Of a stretch of DNA of 7,663 nt, positions 1 to 5,461 are shown piece after piece. The stretch is from positions 1-7,663 of the forward strand of contig CAKQFW010000098.1 in NCBI GenBank assembly GCA_934230965.1, written 5' to 3'. Every line of letters begins with the position of its first letter. Positions within the stretch are counted from its first letter, which is position 1. The position numbers were made by a program, and so were the translations under genes. Under the pieces are notes generated by a model, which was not told the origin of the DNA, made no database searches, and saw only the letters and a list, made by a program, of their open reading frames with translations. The DNA comes from an uncultured Prevotella sp. GTDB lineage: Bacteria; Bacteroidota; Bacteroidia; Bacteroidales; Bacteroidaceae.

Positions 1-312
1 GTTTCGGCAACTATCGCCGTTGTAGGCCAGCTGCGAGTGGGGCTGCAAGGTTACTTGTGAGCCGTCGGGCAAGACGAGGGCCAGCGGCGTGTTGCCACTT
101 TCGTATAGCGTCTGCCCTGTGGCTTGTTGCATCCATACCACTGCTCCTGCCACGGCCAGCACAAGGGTGGCGGCCGCAGCCGAGAACCATATTCTGAGGC
201 GGGTGGCACGGGCACGTAAACCTGTAGCCTCGGCAAACTGGCGGTAGGCGCGTGATGGGTTGAGCGCGTCGTGGCGATAATGACGGAAAACGTGGTTTAA
301 TTCATAATTCAT
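1..312 (-). CDS. FecR-type anti-sigma factor, N-terminal part (gene runs off the left edge)
   Basis: This is an open frame of 104 codons with no stop before base 1, so only the N-terminal part is visible. The start is the ATG at 312-310; an in-frame TGA at 318-316 rules out an earlier one. A basic cytoplasmic stretch (residues 1-40) is followed by one membrane segment (about 41-60, rich in Ala, Val and Leu) and then the start of a periplasmic FecR domain. The diagnostic stretch is LPDGSQVTLQPHSQLAY at residues 81-97, matching the family pattern LPDGS-V-L-S-L. FecR proteins span the inner membrane, bind a cognate ECF sigma factor with the cytoplasmic part and receive a signal from a TonB receptor through the periplasmic part. 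The likely partners are the sigma factor and STN-bearing receptor encoded upstream in the same direction. The cytoplasmic part is roughly half the usual 80-100 residues. The gene starts 58 bases after the DUF4249 stop, so it is probably in that operon. Confidence 0.85.
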   Translation of the reverse strand, partial: MNYELNHVFRHYRHDALNPSRAYRQFAEATGLRARATRLRIWFSAAAATLVLAVAGAVVWMQQATGQTLYESGNTPLALVLPDGSQVTLQPHSQLAYNGDSCRN

Positions 313-328
313 AATTCATAATTCATAA
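301..328. repeat. Heptanucleotide tandem repeat, four copies of TTCATAA
   Basis: Four perfect copies of TTCATAA lie at 301-307, 308-314, 315-321 and 322-328. A fifth isolated copy at 356-362 shares the extended context AATTCATAATGGG. On the minus strand the unit reads as ATGAATT, so the array places ATG codons at 326, 319, 312 and 305. Only the one at 312 opens the FecR frame; those at 326 and 319 meet a stop after five codons and the one at 305 after two. Between the array and the isolated copy is a small GC-rich palindrome, GGC-TTC-GCC, at 332-340. Together the stretch 300-366 resembles a short intergenic repeat element, and it fills most of the gap between DUF4249 and fecR. Confidence 0.9.
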
Positions 329-370
329 TGGGGCTTCGCCTTGTTCAATTCTTAATTCATAATGGGCACC

Positions 371-1507
371 TTAGTCTTCGTATTGCTTCCACTTTCCTTT
401 TCCCGAACTATATCCGCCCACGAAGCCCAGGCCTCCTTCTACGTTGGTGGGGGTGGCGGCTATTTGTGAGAAGCCGTAGGTGGCGAAGTCGTTGCCATCT
501 AAGTCGTTCATGCCTTTAAAGAAGCGGTAGGCGGTTTCAGATATTTTATACATCACCACCTTATATCTTATTGTGGCGTAGAAAGATTCTTTTCCCCAAA
601 CGCCTCCTGTCGCCTCCTTCGGCACGTTGAGGTGTAGCGTGTATGACGACGAGTGCAAGCTGGAGTCGTCGAAGATGTAGAAGTTCTGATAGAAGTTGCG
701 CTCAAAGCCGAAGTCGCTGTCGGCATTGGTCAAGGGCTTGAGCAGCGGCTCGTTCTGTATGTTCAGCTCCTGCCAGCGTATGTAGCTCTGCGAGGTTGCC
801 AGGTAATAGCCCTTTGGCGGTGTTACCTCATCGTCATCATCGACCGTTGGTGCCTGGTTGTTGTCATCATCAAAGTTGTTGTCGCCTACTATGATGGTGC
901 CGTCTTTACAATAGAAACGGTAGTCGGCCCTCACGCGCACAGCATAATAGTCTTTTGTCTTGGGGTCGTCGGTGAAGCGGGCCGACAGCTGCACATAGTC
1001 GCGAAAGTCGCCATCGCCATCAGCGTCGGCACGCACATCGGCCATGCTCACAATCTCGGCCTCCACGGTTTCGGGTATCACCGTCACCGCCTCGGCATCG
1101 GGTAGCCCCGCATGGCTGGCTTTTATGCGTATCACATCGCCCGCCTTTTGTTTGGCCACTACGCGATATTCGCCTTTGCCCAGGTTTTCTACCTTCTGTT
1201 CTACACCGTTTAGGCGGTAGATAACAGTGGCATCAGACAATCGGTGTGGCGTTGTTAGTTCTGACGGTTTCGTGTTCACGGGTATGCTTTCGGCCAAAGA
1301 TATGATGGTGGTGTCGGAACAGGAGGGCATGCAGTACATCACTATTTTGGGCTCGCCCTCAATCTTTCCTATGTCAAAATGGTCTTCGCACGAGGCGGTA
1401 GTCATGGCAGCGGCAACCACCGCCACGATGCCCACTATGTGAACGAGATGAGCCTTTAAGATAGAAGCTCGAAATATATTGCGAATGTTTGTTGTGTTCA
1501 TAAACAT
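371..1507 (-). CDS. DUF4249 family lipoprotein, partner of the TonB-dependent receptor
   Basis: The protein has 378 residues. It starts with a basic n-region and a long hydrophobic segment (about 20-36) and then MTTASC, a lipobox-like site with Cys40 as the probable lipidated residue. The position -3 residue is Thr, so the box is imperfect. Acidic residues follow Cys40 directly (EDHFD), as in Bacteroidota lipoproteins exported to the cell surface. The body has the DUF4249 layout: an N-terminal beta region with an S-D-A-T-V-I-Y strand (91-97), the stretch EYRVVA (113-118), then A-V-T-V-I-P (140-145). DUF4249 genes characteristically sit beside STN/carboxypeptidase-like TonB receptors; their molecular role and substrate are not established. 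Two Asp-rich loops stand out at 161-170 (DADGDGDFRD) and 209-227. The gene starts 35 bases after the receptor stop, so the two are very likely co-transcribed. A second in-frame ATG two codons later (1501) could also serve as the start. Confidence 0.85.
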   Translation of the reverse strand: MFMNTTNIRNIFRASILKAHLVHIVGIVAVVAAAMTTASCEDHFDIGKIEGEPKIVMYCMPSCSDTTIISLAESIPVNTKPSELTTPHRLSDATVIYRLNGVEQKVENLGKGEYRVVAKQKAGDVIRIKASHAGLPDAEAVTVIPETVEAEIVSMADVRADADGDGDFRDYVQLSARFTDDPKTKDYYAVRVRADYRFYCKDGTIIVGDNNFDDDNNQAPTVDDDDEVTPPKGYYLATSQSYIRWQELNIQNEPLLKPLTNADSDFGFERNFYQNFYIFDDSSLHSSSYTLHLNVPKEATGGVWGKESFYATIRYKVVMYKISETAYRFFKGMNDLDGNDFATYGFSQIAATPTNVEGGLGFVGGYSSGKGKWKQYED

Positions 1508-1542
1508 AATGATGGTTTGTTTAAATGATGATGAGGGGTGAA

Positions 1543-4242
1543 TTAGAATTTTATGGTGTAGCTTACCGATGGCATGATGGGGATGAAGCCAGGCGCCTTA
1601 GCTCTGAGAGCACTGCCGTTCCAGTCTTGCTTTAGCTCTACATACATGGCGTTGAGGTGACAATAGGCATTGTAGATGCTTACGTTCCAGATGCGCTCGT
1701 GGCCGTGCTTGGTGGTGTGGTGGAAGTCGGCACCCAGGTCGAGACGGTGATACATGGGCAACGACACGTTGTTGGGGCGCTCGTATATGTAGGTGTTAAC
1801 ATCGTAGCTATAGTTGCCATACTTATTGCTGCCGCCGGGGGTGTCGGGCATGGGCGCTATCTGTGTGGGCACCGTCATGCGGTTTCCGCTGCGCATGGTG
1901 AAGGCGGCAGTGAGGTTTATCTTCTTGGTTACGGCCCACTGCATGGTGACGTTTAGCTTGTGGCGGTTGTCAAACTTATCGGCAAACCATCCGTCGTACC
2001 ACTCGTCGTAGTGGCGCTTGTTCCACGACAGCGTGTAGGCTGCTGCCACATCGAGGCGCGTGGTGTGATAATGCACATCGGCCTCTATGCCGTAGGCTTT
2101 GCCACGTCCGTCCATCACGTTCTCGTCCCAGTGGTCGGCGGGTGGCTCTATTCCTGCCCATGAGGCATATTGCAACATGTGGTTTGTTTGTTTATAATAA
2201 GCTTCAACCGACAGGCTTAGGTGGCTTGATGGCTCGGCATACAGGCCCGCGGTGAGTTGCCACGCCCGCATGGGTTCAAGCTTGGCGGTGGTAGACACCC
2301 AATAGTCGGTGGGCAGGTCGAGAAACGAGTTGGTGATGCGGTGCACATATTGCGTCATCATGGTGTAAGACAGCTTGGCGGCCATGGTGCGACTCATCTG
2401 CCAGCGCATGGCCAAACGTGGGTCGAAGCGCATAAATGTTTTGGCATCGGTGTTGAACAGGCTGGCGTTGAAACCCGCGTTAAGGCTCCACTGCGGGGCC
2501 AGTCGCCACGAGTCTTCAGCAAAGAGGTTCAGCTCGTGCGACACGTTGCGGTTGCTGCCCGAGGTGCTGATGGTGTCGGTCTTTTCGGCGGTGCCCACGA
2601 CGCTGCGTTGCGCCTGGGTTTGTGGCCTGAATACGTGCCAGGTGTAGGCTGTGCCGAAGCGTATGTGGTGGCGCGATGAAGGACGGTAGTCGAACTGTGC
2701 ATCGGCTCCCGTGTCGTATATCATTGAGCGGTATCCGTGCGAGAGGTAGCTCACCTGCTTCTCGCCCTTCTTGCCATAACTGTCGTCGTCGGTATAATTG
2801 TAACGCGAATAGTTTTGGGTGAACGTGGCGTTGAAGTTGGCAAAGAGCTTGGGCGAGAACACATAGTTCCAGTTGAGGGCCACGTTGCGGTTGCCCCATC
2901 TCATGTTCATGCGCGTGATGTCGTGGTCGCTCAAGATGTTGCCGTTCGCGTCGGTGGAGTATTCAAAATAGCTGTCGTCTTTGGTGCTGAAGCGGTCGCG
3001 TCCGCTATAGAGGCTTAGCGACAGTCGACTACGATTAGAAAAGATGTGCGAGAGTTTTGCGTTCATGTCGTAAAACAGGTAGCCCAGCGACACCTTTTCG
3101 TCATTACCTTTGTTGACGAGTGCGAAGATGGGGGTGGTGAGCAGGTCGAGCCAACTGCGGCGTAGGCCAAAGACGTAAGAGGTGCGGTGGCCTTGACCAA
3201 TAGGGCCTTCGAGCCAAAAGCGTCCGTCGAGCGTGCCTATCGAGTAGCCGCCGTGGGTGTGGGTGAGGTCGCCATCTTTGGTGCGCACGTCGGTTACTGA
3301 TGATAGTCGGCCCGCATAGCGTGCGGGGAAACCGCTTTTGTAGAAGTCGACACGCTTTACGATGTCGGTGTTAAAGGCAGAGAACAAACCTAACGTATGG
3401 TTTACCTGATAGAGTGGTGTGCCATCGAGCAAGAACAGGTTTTCATCGTTGCCGCCGCCATGCACATACAGGCCCGACATGAGCTCGACGCCTGGAGCCA
3501 CGCCCGACGTGAGCTGTAGCGCCTTTACCAGATCGGGCGATGATAGGAGGGCAAAGCCTCGGCCTATATCGCTGCCTCTTAGTTGGCGGTGGCCAGTTTG
3601 CTCGTTTAGTAAGGTCGAGTTGCGGTCGGCGGTTACCGTCACTTGCCCTAATGTGGCGTTGGGTTGTAGGGCAAAGTCGTGGCTGACGTCGGCTTTCAGG
3701 TGCAGGCGAAAGTGGCTGTCGGCATAACCCAGATACGAGGCTTTAATATCGTGGTCGCCCTCATCGAGGGTGAGGCTGAAGAAGCCGTAGGCATTGGTGG
3801 TGGTTGCGGCACCTGATGTAGCGTCGTAGATGGTGGCGCGGATGAGCGACTCGCCCACTGAATCGCGCACGAAGCCGCTCAGCGTATAGCGTGTGGTGGC
3901 GCGTCGGGTTTGGGGTTCTGTTTTGGGCTTTGTGTCGGTAGGTGTCTTGCGGTGCAGCATGACGTAGTGGCCCTGGCGTGTCCAGGTGATGCCGATGGGC
4001 TGGAAAAGGGCGTCGAGCCACTGGTCGAGTTTGTGCTTCTTGGGCGCTGCCTGATTGAACGGAACGTCGAGGGGCAGCGCTGCATCGTAAACAAAGCTCA
4101 CACCTTGTTCACGTGCTACAATGTCCATCATCTGTCGCACGGTGCGTGTCTTGGCTGCCATGGTAAGGGTGGTGGCCAGCAGCACGAGCGTGAGCAGGAG
4201 GGGTCGGATTAATGTTTTCATCTTGTGTTTTTTGTTTGTCAT
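1543..4242 (-). CDS. TonB-dependent outer-membrane receptor with N-terminal STN signalling domain
   Basis: The protein has 899 residues, normal for this receptor class. A signal peptide covers about residues 1-30 (hydrophobic core LLLTLVLLATTLTMAA). Next come an STN (secretin/TonB short N-terminal) domain at about 33-98, a carboxypeptidase-regulatory-like beta domain at about 118-205 (LSGFVRDSVG, then TTTNAYGFFSLTL), a plug at about 205-330 (VYVHGGGNDENLFLLDGTPLY-like region around 258-278, AGRLSSVTDVR at 310-320) and a 22-strand-type barrel to the C-terminal Phe. The STN domain is what FecA-like receptors use to signal through FecR to an ECF sigma factor, and both partners are encoded in the same cluster. 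The substrate cannot be read from sequence. The neighbour is DUF4249, not a SusD homologue, so a glycan-utilisation role is not supported. A second in-frame ATG at 4221 begins an equally good signal peptide (MKTLIRPLLL) after an A-rich stretch typical of Bacteroidota initiation and may be the true start. Confidence 0.93.
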   Translation of the reverse strand: MTNKKHKMKTLIRPLLLTLVLLATTLTMAAKTRTVRQMMDIVAREQGVSFVYDAALPLDVPFNQAAPKKHKLDQWLDALFQPIGITWTRQGHYVMLHRKTPTDTKPKTEPQTRRATTRYTLSGFVRDSVGESLIRATIYDATSGAATTTNAYGFFSLTLDEGDHDIKASYLGYADSHFRLHLKADVSHDFALQPNATLGQVTVTADRNSTLLNEQTGHRQLRGSDIGRGFALLSSPDLVKALQLTSGVAPGVELMSGLYVHGGGNDENLFLLDGTPLYQVNHTLGLFSAFNTDIVKRVDFYKSGFPARYAGRLSSVTDVRTKDGDLTHTHGGYSIGTLDGRFWLEGPIGQGHRTSYVFGLRRSWLDLLTTPIFALVNKGNDEKVSLGYLFYDMNAKLSHIFSNRSRLSLSLYSGRDRFSTKDDSYFEYSTDANGNILSDHDITRMNMRWGNRNVALNWNYVFSPKLFANFNATFTQNYSRYNYTDDDSYGKKGEKQVSYLSHGYRSMIYDTGADAQFDYRPSSRHHIRFGTAYTWHVFRPQTQAQRSVVGTAEKTDTISTSGSNRNVSHELNLFAEDSWRLAPQWSLNAGFNASLFNTDAKTFMRFDPRLAMRWQMSRTMAAKLSYTMMTQYVHRITNSFLDLPTDYWVSTTAKLEPMRAWQLTAGLYAEPSSHLSLSVEAYYKQTNHMLQYASWAGIEPPADHWDENVMDGRGKAYGIEADVHYHTTRLDVAAAYTLSWNKRHYDEWYDGWFADKFDNRHKLNVTMQWAVTKKINLTAAFTMRSGNRMTVPTQIAPMPDTPGGSNKYGNYSYDVNTYIYERPNNVSLPMYHRLDLGADFHHTTKHGHERIWNVSIYNAYCHLNAMYVELKQDWNGSALRAKAPGFIPIMPSVSYTIKF

Positions 4243-4256
4243 ACGTTTACAAGATG
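4219..4256 (-). other. Inverted repeat around the two candidate receptor starts
   Basis: An 8-bp perfect inverted repeat, CATCTTGT (4219-4226) and ACAAGATG (4249-4256), is separated by 22 bases. In the minus-strand transcript the candidate start at 4242 falls in the loop, and the candidate start at 4221 lies in the 3' arm of the stem. Such a hairpin could tune initiation of the receptor relative to the sigma gene just upstream. The stem is short and AU-rich, so it may be weak or accidental. Confidence 0.35.
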
Positions 4257-4288
4257 CAGTATGACGAGAATATCCCCATTGGCAGAAA

Positions 4289-4819
4289 CTAAAAAAATGT
4301 TAAGCAGTATAATATGTCTTCGCGTTGACCACGTAGGCGCTGCATGGCTTCGGCCAACTCGTGCTCTACGGTCTTGATGCTGATGCCCAGTTCGGCAGCG
4401 GTCTCGGCATAGGTCATGCCATCGCGCTTTATCATAAGCAGCACCTCGCGACGACGGGCAGAAAGGCTATCGATGACGGTCCAGAGGCGGGCTTCGCGGG
4501 CCGACCGCTGCATGGTGTCGGGGGTGACGGCGAGCTGTGGGTCGGCCTCTAAGCGTTGTATAGCCTCTTCGCCCTCGGTCTCAATGTGTTTGGCTCTTGC
4601 AGCCATAAGGCAGGCGTTGCGCACGGCGGTAAAGAGGTAGGCGCGTGGGGCAGCAATGTCGTCAATGCCATCTTGCTGCACCTTCTCCCACAGTCGCATA
4701 AAACTGTCTTGCACCAGGTCTTCGGCCTGGGCAATGTCGGCGGTGAAGTGGGTGGCGAAGAGGCACAACTCGCGGTAGTGGTTGTTGAAGAGTTGTTTGA
4801 AATTGAGATCTTTTTTCAT
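4289..4819 (-). CDS. ECF-type RNA polymerase sigma factor (Bacteroidota FecI-like group)
   Basis: The protein has 176 residues, standard for an ECF sigma factor with only regions 2 and 4. Region 2 spans about 8-75: F-N-N-H-Y-R-E-L near the start, then the core-binding helix AEDLVQDSFMRLWEK (32-46), then PRAYLFTAVRNAC (58-70). Region 4 spans about 108-165: LWTVIDSLSARRREVLLMI (112-130), followed by the helix-turn-helix MTYAETAAELGISIKTVEHEL (about 135-155). The family directs RNA polymerase to a small set of promoters, usually including its own operon, and is held by a FecR-type anti-sigma factor. It is the first gene of the leftward cluster, 46 bases before the TonB receptor. The cognate anti-sigma factor is probably the fecR gene at the far end. 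The start at 4819 gives the canonical basic N-terminus MKKDLNFKQL; no Shine-Dalgarno sequence is seen, as expected for the phylum. Confidence 0.93.
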   Translation of the reverse strand: MKKDLNFKQLFNNHYRELCLFATHFTADIAQAEDLVQDSFMRLWEKVQQDGIDDIAAPRAYLFTAVRNACLMAARAKHIETEGEEAIQRLEADPQLAVTPDTMQRSAREARLWTVIDSLSARRREVLLMIKRDGMTYAETAAELGISIKTVEHELAEAMQRLRGQREDILYCLTFF

Positions 4820-4849
4820 CTATCGGACTGCTTTTCGCATGGTTTTAAT

Positions 4850-4857
4850 TACTTTTG
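4850..4857 (+). promoter_or_regulatory. Candidate -7 element of the crcB promoter
   Basis: TACTTTTG is an exact match to the Bacteroidota -7 consensus TAnnTTTG. No good TTTG is found 19-20 bases upstream; the best there is ACTG at 4827-4830. Transcription would start near 4863, giving a leader of only about 22 nt before the ATG at 4885. The TTG that could extend the crcB frame upstream (4855-4857) is part of this element, which argues against the longer start. Confidence 0.5.
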
Positions 4858-4862
4858 CACAT

Positions 4863-4894
4863 CAATTATACGCAGATACGCAGAATGATACAAT
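4863..4894 (-). promoter_or_regulatory. Candidate vegetative promoter of the sigma/receptor operon
   Basis: Reading the minus strand, ATTG (4894-4891) is followed after 20 bases by TATAATTG (4870-4863). This matches the Bacteroidota pattern TTTG, 19-20 nt, TAnnTTTG with one mismatch in each element. Transcription would begin near 4857, giving a leader of about 40 nt before the sigma start at 4819. The -33 element lies just inside the first codons of crcB. The operon may also have a sigma-specific promoter that cannot be recognised from sequence alone. Confidence 0.4.
4868..4883. repeat. 8-bp tandem direct repeat in the divergent promoter region
   Basis: ATACGCAG occurs twice in direct succession (4868-4875 and 4876-4883), immediately before the crcB ATG. 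The repeat lies inside the spacer of the candidate leftward promoter and in the very short crcB leader. A regulator binding here could affect both directions, but no regulator is known from the sequence. Confidence 0.6.
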
Positions 4895-5259
4895 CGGTAA
4901 TAATGGTGGCGCTGGGTGGCGCCTTGGGTTCGGCGGCACGTTATGTGGTGTCGCGTGTGGTGCAAGAGCAGTGTGCTACGGCTTTTCCGCTGCACACCTT
5001 TGCAGTGAATGTGGTGGGATGCTTGTTGATAGGACTGGTGTGCGGCCTGGCTGCGCGCCTTGATGGTATGGGCAATGGCCTGAAACTGTTTCTTACCGTG
5101 GGCTTTTGTGGCGGCTTTACCACCTTCTCTACCTTTTGCAACGAAAACTTGGCGCTGCTGCGTGGCGGTGCTCTGCTCACCGCTGCCCTTTATGCCGCCC
5201 TCAGCTTGTTTGTGGGTCTGCTGGCCGTGTATGCGGGCTTGCTGATAGCGCGGCAGTGA
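4885..5259 (+). CDS. crcB: Fluoride-specific ion channel CrcB/FluC
   Basis: The protein has 124 residues and four predicted membrane segments (about 2-23, 34-56, 66-88 and 95-120), the normal size for one Fluc subunit. Family signatures are all present: GGALGSAARY (11-20), the pore Asn in HTFAVNVVG (37-45, Asn42), and GFCGGFTTFSTF (73-84), which carries the two pore Phe residues (81 and 84) and the Thr/Ser cluster near the central sodium site. Fluc works as an antiparallel dual-topology dimer in the inner membrane, letting fluoride leave the cytoplasm. I choose the ATG at 4885. The upstream TTG at 4855 would add ten residues without family match and overlaps the promoter. The gene stands alone, divergent from the sigma operon and convergent with the protease gene. 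No fluoride riboswitch fits in the short leader. Confidence 0.95.
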   Translation: MIQSVIMVALGGALGSAARYVVSRVVQEQCATAFPLHTFAVNVVGCLLIGLVCGLAARLDGMGNGLKLFLTVGFCGGFTTFSTFCNENLALLRGGALLTAALYAALSLFVGLLAVYAGLLIARQ

Positions 5260-5290
5260 TGTTTCGTGTTAAAGTGTAAAATAGAATATT

Positions 5291-5420
5291 CAGCAAAATA
5301 GGCGTTCACTATTTTGCTGGAAGTGGGGCAGAAGTAGCGTTTCCAGCAAAATAAGCGTTCGCTATTTTGCTGGAAGTGGGGTGAAAATGGTGCTTCCAGC
5401 AAAATAACGATTCTTATTGG
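5291..5420. repeat. Tandem palindromic repeat array, period 53 bp, two full units and a decayed third
   Basis: The motif CAGCAAAATA begins at 5291, 5344 and 5397, exactly 53 bases apart. Unit 1 forms a hairpin with 10-bp arms (5291-5300 and 5310-5319) and a 9-base loop. Unit 2 forms a hairpin with 13-bp perfect arms (5341-5353 and 5363-5375) and a 9-base loop containing GCG-TT-CGC, which can pair further. Both are followed by AAGTGGGG. Unit 3 keeps the left arm but its right side is shortened to TTATTGG. The array fills the gap between the convergent crcB and protease genes, so it may act as a bidirectional transcript end. There is no T-run after the stems, so it is not a textbook intrinsic terminator. 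It resembles a REP-like extragenic palindrome or a small non-autonomous element. Confidence 0.85.
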
Positions 5421-5430
5421 ACGTGTGTAT

Positions 5431-5461
5431 AAAACAAAGATTGATATTATTTCTTTGTTTT
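5431..5461 (-). terminator. AT-rich inverted repeat over the protease stop codon, possible weak terminator
   Basis: A 10-bp perfect inverted repeat, AAAACAAAGA (5431-5440) and TCTTTGTTTT (5452-5461), has an 11-base spacer that contains the TAA stop of the S41 protease gene (5449-5447). On the minus strand the 3' arm ends in TTTT, as an intrinsic terminator would. The stem has only two G-C pairs, so termination efficiency is doubtful. Confidence 0.3.

Noticed and set aside
301..328. Phase-variable on/off switching of fecR by the heptamer array
   Set aside because: The start codon and the first codons come from the last repeat units, so gain or loss of whole units keeps the same frame as long as two copies remain.
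653..1105. A 150-codon plus-strand open frame opposite the DUF4249 gene
   Set aside because: It is a shadow frame: valine- and isoleucine-rich antisense translation of a well-supported gene, with no start context or family motif. The same applies to the other plus-strand frames within 1543-4819 and 5447-7204.
1..4242. A SusC/SusD-type polysaccharide utilisation locus
   Set aside because: The receptor's partner is a DUF4249 lipoprotein, not SusD, and there is no glycoside hydrolase or related enzyme in the window.
4858..4884. A fluoride riboswitch ahead of crcB
   Set aside because: The predicted leader is about 22 nt and lacks the conserved pseudoknot sequence; the riboswitch needs roughly 50 nt or more.
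5190..5402. A 70-codon minus-strand frame across the crcB end and the palindromic array
   Set aside because: Its sequence simply translates the repeat units (FQQNSERLFCW-like segments recur) and the antisense of crcB. No promoter or homology is evident.
5291..5420. The 53-bp periodic array as a possible CRISPR
   Set aside because: There are only two and a half units, the parts between palindromes are related rather than unique spacers, and no cas genes are present.
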